From Bacteroidia bacterium (lineage in GTDB: Bacteria; Bacteroidota; Bacteroidia; B-17B0; Aurantibacillaceae), in NCBI GenBank assembly GCA_014378485.1, contig JACMNO010000094.1, positions 33,485 through 97,484 of the forward strand: a stretch of 64,000 bases of DNA. The letters are read 5' to 3'. Under the pieces are notes generated by a model, which was not told where the DNA came from, searched no databases, and worked only from the letters and a program-made list of their open reading frames with translations. Position numbers and translations under genes: made by a program. Of the stretch, positions 44,075-52,247 are shown one piece after another (position 1 is the stretch's first letter; each line of letters starts with the position of its first letter).

Positions 44075-45393
44075 AATAATTTTGTTTGTTTGTTTTCCGA
44101 TAAAGCTTCTTTGTAAACCTTCAACACCCTTAATCTGGCGGTAGCATGATCAACTATTGGTTTTACGTAAGCCGATGAATTAAACTCCGGGATCCATTTT
44201 TTAATATACTTGTATTCGGGATCAAATTTTTTGGTTTGTGCATCAGGATTAAAAACCCTGAAATATGGCGCAGCGTCGCAACCACTTCCGGCTGCCCATT
44301 GCCAGCCACCATTGTTCGCACTCAAATCAAAATCCAATAGTTTTTGCGCAAAGTAGGCTTCGCCCCAGCGCCAATCAATCAATAAATCTTTCACTAAAAA
44401 ACTGGCTACAATCATTCTTACGCGATTGTGCATGAACCCGGTTTCATTCAATTCACGCATGCCGGCATCTACAATTGGAAATCCTGTTTTGCCTTCGCAC
44501 CAGGCTTTAAATTCTTTTTCGTTATTGCGCCATTCTATTTTATCGTATTGTGGTTTAAATGAATTTTTTGCTGCATGCGGAAAATGATATAAAATCATCA
44601 TGTAAAAATCTCGCCAAATTAATTCGTTCAACCAAGTTTCATTTAATACTAAGGCTTGCTTTGCTAATGCTCTAATACTAACTGTTCCAAAACGCAAGTG
44701 CACACTTAGTTTACTGGTTCCTTTAACGGCCGGAAAATCCCGCTGCTCTTTATAATTTGTTACAATAGATTTGCTAATAATTGTTGGTGGAAATTCTAAT
44801 CCTGATTTTTCAAATCCCATTTCTTTTAAAGTTGGAACAACAAATGCTTTTGTTTGTATAAAGTATTTAAAATACTTTATATTTGGATAAGCCTTCACAT
44901 GATAATCGGTTAATCGTAATTTCCACTTACGACTATACGGCGTAAATACGGTATAGGGTTTGCCATCATCCTTTGTCACCTCATCTTTTTCAAAAATACA
45001 TTGATCTTTGTAGCTTTTAAATTCAATTTTATTCTTTTCTAAAAAGAATTTAGTCGCCTCGTCTCTTTCTTTCGCATAAGGCTCATAATCATGATTCGTA
45101 TAAACCTTTTGAATATCGTATTCTTTCGTTAATTCTTTAAACACTTTCTCCGGTGTGGAATAAAACACTTTGAGAGACGATCCCATTTCTTTCAATTCCA
45201 AACTTAATTTTTCGACAACCGAATGAATGAATTCAACCCTGCCATCTTTTTTATCTTCCAGTTGATTTAAAATATCCCGATCAAAAATAAAAATGGGAAG
45301 AACAGTTTTGTTTTCTTTTAGCGCATAATATAACCCTGCATTATCTTCAAGGCGCAGGTCTCTTCTAAACCAAAATAAAGTTACTTTTTCCAT
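44071..45393 (-). CDS. phrB: Deoxyribodipyrimidine photolyase / cryptochrome family flavoprotein
   Basis: The 440-residue protein has an N-terminal Rossmann-like photolyase domain (LFWFRRDLRLEDNAGLYYAL) and a C-terminal FAD-binding domain. Motifs include ELIWRDFYMMILYHFP, MRELNETGFMHNRVRMIVASFL, DWRWGEAYFAQKLLDFDLSANNGGWQWAAGSG and YFRVFNP. The conserved tryptophans of the electron-transfer chain and the N/D pattern near FAD look intact, which favours a class I CPD photolyase that repairs UV dimers with blue light. A cryptochrome role is possible. It is transcribed alone, divergent from hutU. Confidence 0.9.
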   Translation of the reverse strand: MEKVTLFWFRRDLRLEDNAGLYYALKENKTVLPIFIFDRDILNQLEDKKDGRVEFIHSVVEKLSLELKEMGSSLKVFYSTPEKVFKELTKEYDIQKVYTNHDYEPYAKERDEATKFFLEKNKIEFKSYKDQCIFEKDEVTKDDGKPYTVFTPYSRKWKLRLTDYHVKAYPNIKYFKYFIQTKAFVVPTLKEMGFEKSGLEFPPTIISKSIVTNYKEQRDFPAVKGTSKLSVHLRFGTVSIRALAKQALVLNETWLNELIWRDFYMMILYHFPHAAKNSFKPQYDKIEWRNNEKEFKAWCEGKTGFPIVDAGMRELNETGFMHNRVRMIVASFLVKDLLIDWRWGEAYFAQKLLDFDLSANNGGWQWAAGSGCDAAPYFRVFNPDAQTKKFDPEYKYIKKWIPEFNSSAYVKPIVDHATARLRVLKVYKEALSENKQTKLF

Positions 45394-45484
45394 CCTATAT
45401 TAATTAGATTATGTGCCTGAAAGTTTAAAAAAATCGTGTAAATTCAACATGTTAAAATAAACAATAAACTTCACTTGTGCATTT

Positions 45485-47545
45485 ATGGAATTAAAACAAT
45501 TTCAACAACACGTATTGCAGGGAATCCCGACCGAATTGCCTGAAACAAAGCCATACGAAACTGCCATCAATCACGCTCCAAAGCGCAAGGATAGCCTGAA
45601 TACTGAAGAAAAAAAACTGGCCATTCAAAATGCTTTACGTTATTTTGAACCGAAACATCATGCTGTTTTAGCCAAAGAATTTGCAGAAGAATTAAAAACA
45701 TACGGACGCATTTACATGTACCGTTTTCGCCCAAATTATAAAATTCTTGCACGCCCTATTCATGATTATCCACATCAGTCCATACAAGCTGCTGCCATCA
45801 TGCACATGCTCAGCAATAATTTAGATTATGCTGTAGCACAACATCCGCACGAATTAATTACATACGGTGGCAATGGCTCTGTGTTTCAAAACTGGGCACA
45901 GTATTTATTAACCATGCAGTATTTAGCCATCATGACTGATGAGCAAACATTAGTGCTATATATCGGGCATCCAATGGGCTTATTTCCTTCGCATAAAGAT
46001 GCGCCAAGAGTTGTAGTAACTAATGGAATGATGATTCCTAATTACAGCAAACCGGATGACTGGGAAAAGTTTAATGCTCTTGGTGTAACGCAATTCGGCC
46101 AAATGACCGCCGGTTCATTCATGTATATTGGTCCGCAGGGAATTGTACACGGAACCTGCATTACGGTGATGAATGCAGCCCGTAAAATTTGTAAAACTGA
46201 GGAAGAAAGAAAAGGCAAACTCTTCGTCACTTGTGGCTTAGGAGGCATGAGCGGCGCGCAACCTAAAGCAGCTAAAATTGCAGACCTGGTTTCAGTAACC
46301 TCTGAGATCAATCCAAAAGTAGTAAACACACGCAAAACTCAAGGATGGGTGGATGAAGTGTTTGACAATTTAGATAACCTAATCCCCAGAATTAAAACGG
46401 CACAAACTAATAAAGAAGCGGTGTCGTTAGCTTACCAGGGAAATGTAGTTGATTTGTGGGAACGATTGGTAAAAGAAAATATACCAGTGGATATTGGTTC
46501 TGATCAAACGTCTTTACACAATCCATGGGCAGGAGGCTATTACCCTGTTGGGCTTTCACTAGAGGAAAGCAATATTCTGATGTCTGAAAACCCTGATAAA
46601 TTTAAAGAGGAAATTCAGAAAACGTTAGTTCGACATGCCAACGCCATTAACACTTTACATGCCAAGGGAATGTATTTCTTTGATTACGGAAATGCCTTTT
46701 TACTTGAAGCGGGCAGAGCAGGTGCCGATATTTATAAAACAGAAAAGCCTGTAAAGGGTGGTCATATCGGAGCTACCTTCAAATACAATTCATACGTGCA
46801 GGATATTTTAGGGCCCATGTGTTTCGACTATGGTTTTGGTCCATTTCGATGGGTATGCACTAGTGCTAATGAAAATGATCTTCGTAAAACCGATGAAATT
46901 GCTTTACATGTTTTAGAAGAAATTTATAAAACAGCGCCGGCTGAAATTAAACAACAATTGAGTGATAACATCATCTGGATCCGTGATGCCATGAAAAATA
47001 ATTTAGTGGTTGGTTCGCAAGCGCGCATTCTATATGCAGATAGCGAAGGCCGTGTGAAAATTGCCGAAGCCATCAATAAAGCCATTGCTGCAAAAGAAAT
47101 TTCAGCGCCGGTAGTATTAGGAAGAGATCACCATGATGTGAGCGGAACAGATTCACCTTACCGTGAAACATCCAATATTTATGATGGTTCCAAATATACA
47201 GCAGACATGGCTGTGCAAAATTTTGTGGGTGATGCTTTCAGGGGCGCTACCTGGATCAGTTTACATAATGGCGGCGGTGTTGGTTGGGGCGAGGTAATTA
47301 ACGGCGGCTTTGGTTTAGTGCTCGATGGAAGTGAAGATGCTGATAGACGTTTAAAATCCATGCTTTTCTGGGACGTCAATAATGGCGTTGCACGCAGGAG
47401 CTGGGCACGCAATAAGGAAGCAAACTTTGCCATCAAAAGGGAGATGGAACGCACGCCAAATTTAAAAGTCACCTTGGCAAACCTTGTTGATGATGCTATT
47501 TTGGATACTTTGTATGCTGATGAACGAGATGCTATTAAACCGTAA
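45485..47545 (+). CDS. hutU: Urocanate hydratase
   Basis: The 686-residue enzyme converts urocanate to imidazolone propionate in histidine degradation, using tightly bound NAD+. Family motifs seen are YGGNGSVFQNWAQYLLTMQYL, VTCGLGGMSGAQPKAAKIADLVSV, MYFFDYGNAFLLEAGRAG, DIGSDQTSLHNPWAGGYYPVGL and ATWISLHNGGGVGWGEVINGGFGL. It is the longer Bacteroidota form (about 680 residues compared with about 557 in Pseudomonas). No hutH, hutI or hutG genes are in the window, so the rest of the pathway lies elsewhere. It is 12 bases upstream of the CHAD gene. Confidence 0.95.
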   Translation: MELKQFQQHVLQGIPTELPETKPYETAINHAPKRKDSLNTEEKKLAIQNALRYFEPKHHAVLAKEFAEELKTYGRIYMYRFRPNYKILARPIHDYPHQSIQAAAIMHMLSNNLDYAVAQHPHELITYGGNGSVFQNWAQYLLTMQYLAIMTDEQTLVLYIGHPMGLFPSHKDAPRVVVTNGMMIPNYSKPDDWEKFNALGVTQFGQMTAGSFMYIGPQGIVHGTCITVMNAARKICKTEEERKGKLFVTCGLGGMSGAQPKAAKIADLVSVTSEINPKVVNTRKTQGWVDEVFDNLDNLIPRIKTAQTNKEAVSLAYQGNVVDLWERLVKENIPVDIGSDQTSLHNPWAGGYYPVGLSLEESNILMSENPDKFKEEIQKTLVRHANAINTLHAKGMYFFDYGNAFLLEAGRAGADIYKTEKPVKGGHIGATFKYNSYVQDILGPMCFDYGFGPFRWVCTSANENDLRKTDEIALHVLEEIYKTAPAEIKQQLSDNIIWIRDAMKNNLVVGSQARILYADSEGRVKIAEAINKAIAAKEISAPVVLGRDHHDVSGTDSPYRETSNIYDGSKYTADMAVQNFVGDAFRGATWISLHNGGGVGWGEVINGGFGLVLDGSEDADRRLKSMLFWDVNNGVARRSWARNKEANFAIKREMERTPNLKVTLANLVDDAILDTLYADERDAIKP

Positions 47546-47557
47546 AACTTTGTAATT

Positions 47558-48394
47558 ATGTCTGCCAATCAATCCATAGCACAGATTTATAAAGACAATC
47601 AAAAGTCCTTTCTGAAACATTTAAAGAAAGCTAAAAACCTTGGCGAATCTTCTATTCATAAGTTAAGGGTAGATATCAAAAACACAAGAGTGTTTGTCTC
47701 TCTTCTAAAGACTTTATCTAAAGAAAAAACCGAATCAAAGCGAATCCTTAAAATAATTTCCCCCGTTTTCAAAAACGCCGGTGATATAAGAACGACTACC
47801 CTTAATCTTAAATTAATACAATCTTCACGAAGTAAATTACTATTGAAATTTAAACAGCATCTTAAAAAACAAAATAAAGAAGCTGAAAAAAAGTTTCAGA
47901 AAAAAATCAAAAAGTTTGGCAAGAAGAAGTTTAATAAATATACCCGAATAAATCATTCTGTTCTTAAGAAAATAAAAGGCAGTGAGGTTCAGCATAAAAC
48001 CATTAACAGAATTAATAAAGCTTTAGTAGAAGTGCGAATTTCAGTTTCTGAAACGCAAAGCGACAAAAATTTGCACGACATCCGAAAAGAATTAAAAACC
48101 GTAAAAAATTTAGGAATTATTTTAAAAGAAATAAATTCCCTGAATCCGTTTGACAAATCTTTAGAGAACACAGATCATTTATATAAACAAATTGGCAAGT
48201 GGCACGATTCTTCGCTCTTAGCAGATGACCTGCAGGCATTCGCAAACTCCCATAACAAAATTAGTCCAAATTTAAAAAACAATCTATTTATCAATAAATT
48301 GAAGGCGAAAAATAAAAGAAGTAAATCGATCATTATTAAAAACCTCATAGTGTATGGCCGTTTATACAATTTGCCACGGATTTCTTCATTATAG
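47558..48394 (+). CDS. CHAD domain-containing protein
   Basis: The 278-residue, very basic, all-helical protein matches the CHAD family. The N-terminal helix has ESSIHKLRVDIKNTRVFVSLL with the conserved H-x-x-R-V-x-x-K/R-x-x-R pattern, and a second half has LHDIRKELKTVKNLGIIL and HDSSLLADDL. CHAD domains bind inorganic polyphosphate through these histidines and lysines. No polyphosphate kinase or phosphatase is adjacent. It follows hutU by 12 bases and is probably co-transcribed, though no metabolic link is obvious. Confidence 0.85.
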   Translation: MSANQSIAQIYKDNQKSFLKHLKKAKNLGESSIHKLRVDIKNTRVFVSLLKTLSKEKTESKRILKIISPVFKNAGDIRTTTLNLKLIQSSRSKLLLKFKQHLKKQNKEAEKKFQKKIKKFGKKKFNKYTRINHSVLKKIKGSEVQHKTINRINKALVEVRISVSETQSDKNLHDIRKELKTVKNLGIILKEINSLNPFDKSLENTDHLYKQIGKWHDSSLLADDLQAFANSHNKISPNLKNNLFINKLKAKNKRSKSIIIKNLIVYGRLYNLPRISSL

Positions 48395-48403
48395 TTAAAA
48401 TAC

Positions 48404-48411
48404 TAAATTTG
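48404..48411 (+). promoter_or_regulatory. -7 promoter box upstream of the DUF885 gene
   Basis: TAAATTTG matches TAnnTTTG exactly and ends 18 bases before the ATG. A good -33 TTG at the usual spacing was not found. Confidence 0.4.
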
Positions 48412-48429
48412 TAACTCAAGTCCATTTAT

Positions 48430-50217
48430 ATGAAAAAAATAATTTCTCTTCTATTTATTCTTTGTTGTATCGTTTCATGCAACACAGAAAAACATCCAAC
48501 AAAAACAAACATTAATCAGGATTCTTCCTTTGACCAGTTCAAGGAACATTTTGTGCTACGCTTATGGGAACTTTATCCGGGTTGGGCAAGTAGTCAGGGC
48601 TACCACCGTTATGACAGCATATTGGTTGTCCCAAACCAGGAACAGCGAAACAAGGAGCTGGACTTTTGCAAAGCGAATTTAGATTCTTTGAAAACATTTG
48701 AATTAGCTTCTTTATCAGATAATAATAAAACAGATTATTACATGATCGAGGGGCAGTTAAATTCCGCTCAATGGTATATCAATAGTTATAAATCTTACGA
48801 ATGGAATCCATCTGATTACAATGTGTGTGGTGGTTTTGCCGAAATGCTGGCTAACAATTATGATTCGCTGGATACTCGTTTGCACCATTTTTATTTACGT
48901 ATGAAAAACGTAAAAGCTTATTACGAAACCGCCAAACAACAAATAAAAAATCCAACAGTAGAACATACTCAGTTGGCTATTGATCAGAATTTAGGCGGTG
49001 CATCCACCTTCGATATTGATGTAAAAGCGGCCCTAGAAAAATCACATTTAGGGACCAAAGAAAAAGAACAAATTCTTGAACGAGCTGCCGAAGTTAAAGC
49101 GACGATCGGCGATTATGCGGAGTTTTTAAAGGACATGAAAAATGAATCTCCGCGTAGTTTTCGTTTAGGAAAAGAATTATACGATAAAAAGTTTGAGCAC
49201 GATATTCAATCAAGTTATACTGCTGATGAGATCTATCAAAAAGCAGTGGAACATAAAACAGAATTGCATGCACAAATGTTTGCCATCACCAAAGAATTGT
49301 GGTCTACCTATCTGAAAGGTAAAAAAATGCCTGAAAATAAATTGGTGGCTATCAAAGAAATGATTGATGTTCTTTCGGTAAAACATGTACCGGCCGATTC
49401 TTTTCAAACAGAGATAGAACAGCAGATTCCAAGGCTTGTAAATTTCATTAAAGAAAAAAATCTAATTTATATTGATCCTTCAAAACCATTAGTGGTTCGT
49501 AAAGAACCAGCCTACATGGCGGGTGTAGCAGGAGCGTCCATTTCTTCACCAGGGCCTTACGACAAAAACGGAAATACGTATTATAACGTCGGTAGTTTTG
49601 CCGGCTGGGATAAAGCCAGGATTGAAAGTTACCTGAGAGAATACAATTATTATATTCTTCAAATCCTGAACATTCATGAAGCTATACCGGGTCATTATAC
49701 GCAGTTAATTTACTCCAATCAATCACCAAGCATCATTAAATCCATCTTTGGAAATGGTGCAATGATAGAAGGATGGGCAGTTTACACAGAACGTATGATG
49801 TTGGAGAATGGTTATGGTAATAACCCGTCAACAGACTCAGGACAAGCTTCCAAAGAAATGTGGTTGATGTATTACAAATGGAATTTAAGAAGCACCTGTA
49901 ATACCATTTTAGATTATGGCGTGCACGCTAATAATTTAAGTAAAGAAGATGCTATGCATTTATTGATAGATGAAGCTTTTCAACAAAAAGCTGAAGCTGA
50001 AGGAAAATGGAAACGTGTTTCTGTAACGCAAGTGCAGCTTTGCTCTTACTTCACCGGCTTTAAAGAAATTTATGATTTTAGGGAAGAGGTAAAGAAAAAA
50101 GAAGGCGACAAATTTAACCTGAAACAATTTCACGAAAAATTCCTGAGTTACGGAAGTGCTCCTGTGAAATATATTAAAGAATTAATGACGCAGGAAACTC
50201 TTAATTCAAAAAAATAA
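48430..50217 (+). CDS. DUF885 family lipoprotein, metallopeptidase-like
   Basis: The 595-residue protein has a lipobox (FILCCIVSC, Cys near 17). The DUF885 body opens with LWELYPGWASSQGYHRYD. Its zinc-type active-site signature is HEAIPGHYTQ (residues about 419-428), followed by GNGAMIEGWAVYTERMMLENGYGNN. DUF885 proteins resemble M32/M3-type peptidases and are thought to be periplasmic peptidases. Between GYGNN and the conserved EMWLMYYKWNLR it has an extra PSTDSGQASK (residues 466-475), whose DNA looks like a known Bacteroidota dispersed repeat. The frame is intact. It is preceded by a promoter box and stands alone. Confidence 0.85.
   Translation: MKKIISLLFILCCIVSCNTEKHPTKTNINQDSSFDQFKEHFVLRLWELYPGWASSQGYHRYDSILVVPNQEQRNKELDFCKANLDSLKTFELASLSDNNKTDYYMIEGQLNSAQWYINSYKSYEWNPSDYNVCGGFAEMLANNYDSLDTRLHHFYLRMKNVKAYYETAKQQIKNPTVEHTQLAIDQNLGGASTFDIDVKAALEKSHLGTKEKEQILERAAEVKATIGDYAEFLKDMKNESPRSFRLGKELYDKKFEHDIQSSYTADEIYQKAVEHKTELHAQMFAITKELWSTYLKGKKMPENKLVAIKEMIDVLSVKHVPADSFQTEIEQQIPRLVNFIKEKNLIYIDPSKPLVVRKEPAYMAGVAGASISSPGPYDKNGNTYYNVGSFAGWDKARIESYLREYNYYILQILNIHEAIPGHYTQLIYSNQSPSIIKSIFGNGAMIEGWAVYTERMMLENGYGNNPSTDSGQASKEMWLMYYKWNLRSTCNTILDYGVHANNLSKEDAMHLLIDEAFQQKAEAEGKWKRVSVTQVQLCSYFTGFKEIYDFREEVKKKEGDKFNLKQFHEKFLSYGSAPVKYIKELMTQETLNSKK
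49828..49847. repeat. Interspersed-repeat-like insert inside the DUF885 gene
   Basis: TCAACAGACTCAGGACAAGC resembles the TCGACAGACTCAGGACAAGC-type repeats I recall as dispersed in Bacteroidota. It encodes STDSGQA in the frame of the peptidase, at a place where homologues run directly from the GYG region into EMWLMYYKWN. No second copy exists in this window. Confidence 0.5.
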
Positions 50218-50305
50218 AGTAACGGTTCTCGTCTTTGCAGGAACTGACAATCTTTTGTTTGTTTGTTCAGTGTGAAAACAAGAAGTTTTTCAACATACAG
50301 AATCG

Positions 50306-50346
50306 TATATTCGTAACTAATTCGTAATCCTTATTCGTACAAAATT
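50306..50346. repeat. ATTCGTA-rich intergenic repeat, copy 1
   Basis: The segment contains CGTATATTCGTA, then ATTCGTAATCCTTATTCGTA; the 7-mer ATTCGTA or its variant recurs. A similar segment lies at 51403-51450, on the other side of the ACMSD-like gene in the same orientation. Confidence 0.6.
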
Positions 50347-50357
50347 CTTAAAAGACC

Positions 50358-51347
50358 ATGTTCACAATAGATACTCATACACACATTATCCCCAAACACA
50401 TTCCTGATTTTACTAAAAAGTTTGGGTATGGAAATTTTATACGGTTAGATCATCACCAGCCCGGTAGAGCATGGATGATGCAGGGCGACAACCGTTTCAG
50501 GGAAATTGTAGAAAACTGCTGGGATCCTGAAGTGCGCATTAAAGACATGGCAGAACACAAAGCAGATATGCAGGTGATATGTACTATTCCCGTCATGTTT
50601 AATTACGATGTAAAACCAAAAGATTGTTTGGAAATTTCTCAATTTTTAAACGATGATATAGCACAAACCGTAAACCGTTATCCTGATAAATTTATTGGTT
50701 TAGCAACCGTTCCTATGCAGGATGTCGATTTGGCTGTACTTGAACTTGAACGCTGCATGAAACTTGGATTTAAAGGCGTTCAGATAGGAAGTAACGTGAA
50801 CAATATTAACTTGGGTGAACCACAGTTTCATGATTTTTGGGCAGCGGCCGAAAAGCTGAATGCTGCTATTTTAGTGCACCCATGGCAAATGATGGGACAG
50901 GAACACATGACCAAATACTGGCTACCTTGGTTAGTAGGTATGCCTGCAGAAATCAGCCGCGCAATCTGTTCCATGATTTTTGGAGGCATCTTTGAAAAAT
51001 ATCCAAATTTAAAAGTGTGCTTCGCTCATGGTGGCGGATCATTTTTACCCACCATCAGCCGAATTGAACATGGTTGGGAATGTCGCCCCGATTTAGTAGC
51101 TATTGATAATGAGTTTAACCCAAAAAAATACTTAGGCAAATTCTGGGTCGATTCACATGTATGCGACCACAAAATGCTTCAATATATTATTGATTTGGTT
51201 GGAGCGGATAAAGTGGTTCAGGGATCTGATTATCCTTTTCCATTAGGTGAAGCAGTACCAGGAACGTTAGTTCGAGAAGCCCCACTTTCAGATGAAACTA
51301 AAACAATCATTATGGGAACCGCAGCTAAAACGTGGTTGTCAATTTAA
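50358..51347 (+). CDS. Amidohydrolase-family decarboxylase, ACMSD-like
   Basis: The 329-residue protein begins with the metal-binding DTHTHIIP and contains ILVHPWQMMGQE, CFAHGGGSFLPTISRIEHGW and VVQGSDYPFPLGE. This matches 2-amino-3-carboxymuconate-6-semialdehyde decarboxylase of the kynurenine route of tryptophan degradation (ACMSD, NbaD). The Arg in GRAWM and the conserved second-shell His support decarboxylation. Related gamma-resorcylate decarboxylases are possible but less similar in the N-terminal part. No other kynurenine-pathway gene is in the window. It is flanked by direct copies of an ATTCGTA-rich repeat. Confidence 0.88.
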   Translation: MFTIDTHTHIIPKHIPDFTKKFGYGNFIRLDHHQPGRAWMMQGDNRFREIVENCWDPEVRIKDMAEHKADMQVICTIPVMFNYDVKPKDCLEISQFLNDDIAQTVNRYPDKFIGLATVPMQDVDLAVLELERCMKLGFKGVQIGSNVNNINLGEPQFHDFWAAAEKLNAAILVHPWQMMGQEHMTKYWLPWLVGMPAEISRAICSMIFGGIFEKYPNLKVCFAHGGGSFLPTISRIEHGWECRPDLVAIDNEFNPKKYLGKFWVDSHVCDHKMLQYIIDLVGADKVVQGSDYPFPLGEAVPGTLVREAPLSDETKTIIMGTAAKTWLSI

Positions 51348-51402
51348 CAAAAGGTTGTCATTTCGAGCGGAAGCATCTCATTTTATAATCCAAATCACAC
51401 AG

Positions 51403-51450
51403 ATTCGTATATTCGTACCAAATTCCTAATCCTTAATTCGTAATTAAATT
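51403..51450. repeat. ATTCGTA-rich intergenic repeat, copy 2
   Basis: The segment contains CGTATATTCGTA, CTAATCCTTAATTCGTA and ATTCGTATG, the last overlapping the start codon of the next gene. It aligns with 50306-50346. Just before it, 51357-51376 carries TTGTCATTTCGAGCGGAAGC, which resembles another dispersed Bacteroidota repeat. Confidence 0.6.
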
Positions 51451-51453
51451 CGT

Positions 51454-51912
51454 ATGTCCCATTTCACCGACCACCAGCTAAAACTCTTAACCTCAGCAGA
51501 AGGCAAAACACTTAAAAAAGTAGTTGTTTATTTTTGGGTTAATCGTTTTAATCCCGATGTACATGTTGATTTGATTGATAATGTAGAACTAGTGTTTACG
51601 GATGATACGTCTTTAGTTATTACGTCAAATGAAGAAGGAACCGGAATTGATACGCTTGCTGATTTTAATTTTGAAGAAGAAAAGGCACAGCTTAAACAGG
51701 AATTTGGCGATAAAATCAAAATGATTCCAATCGATGCTTCCACTACTAAAATGTGGACAGAAGTAATAGGAGAAACCATCGAAGCATTTGAATTAAGCAA
51801 AGAAGATTCTCAGTTTTTAAATGATGCGCTCATTATCAGTTTTGGAATTGAAAAACGATCTATTGGCATCAGTCCAAACGACGGACTAATTATTGATTAT
51901 TGGGAAGAATAA
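51454..51912 (+). CDS. Conserved-looking protein of unknown function
   Basis: The 152-residue acidic protein has no signal peptide or membrane segment and I do not recognise its family. It alternates predicted strands (KKVVVYFWVNRF, VHVDLIDNVELVFTD, SLVITSNEEGTGI) with a helical acidic stretch (ADFNFEEEKAQLKQEFGD). It ends in DGLIIDYWEE. The pattern is that of a small cytoplasmic alpha/beta protein. It follows the ACMSD-like gene after a 106-base repeat-containing gap and precedes the respiratory operon on the same strand. Confidence 0.6.
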   Translation: MSHFTDHQLKLLTSAEGKTLKKVVVYFWVNRFNPDVHVDLIDNVELVFTDDTSLVITSNEEGTGIDTLADFNFEEEKAQLKQEFGDKIKMIPIDASTTKMWTEVIGETIEAFELSKEDSQFLNDALIISFGIEKRSIGISPNDGLIIDYWEE

Positions 51913-52247
51913 AAATTTTCATAAATGATAATTTTTATCCCGTTATTTATTAACCAAAGAACGCCTGTGCTATATTGAAGTCCTATAAATTTACGTTTGT
52001 CCATGAAAATTCCATCTTTATCTAAGTAATTTAGATACCTGTCAAAGCACTTTAAATCTTCGCACTTCTGCTGTTTTTTCAGCACAAATAGATTTCTTAT
52101 TTAGAATAATTATAAATTAGCTTGAATGTTAATAAAAAGTAAAATTTCCAACCGACTTATATAACATTCTGTTATTTTTGTCGGGAAATTTTTTGTCATT
52201 AAAGTGTCATTAAACTGCCTTCACACATCAAAATTAGATATAATTCT
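51913..52247. other. Intergenic region upstream of the respiratory operon (335 bases)
   Basis: It contains the candidate act promoter (52173-52180), an imperfect inverted repeat around it, and an 11-bp tandem repeat at 52194-52215. A 62-codon frame on the - strand (51897-52085) overlaps the end of the upstream gene and shows no sign of being real. Confidence 0.5.
52173..52180 (+). promoter_or_regulatory. -7 promoter box of the act operon
   Basis: TATTTTTG matches TAnnTTTG exactly, 67 bases before the actA start codon. No TTG was found at -33. An imperfect inverted repeat (AAATTTCC-CCGAC at 52143-52156, GTCGGGAAATTT at 52181-52192) encloses the box. Confidence 0.45.

Noticed and set aside
51897..52085. 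62-codon ORF on the - strand before the act operon
   Set aside because: It overlaps the end of the upstream + gene, has no recognisable family or start signals, and covers part of a region with regulatory features.
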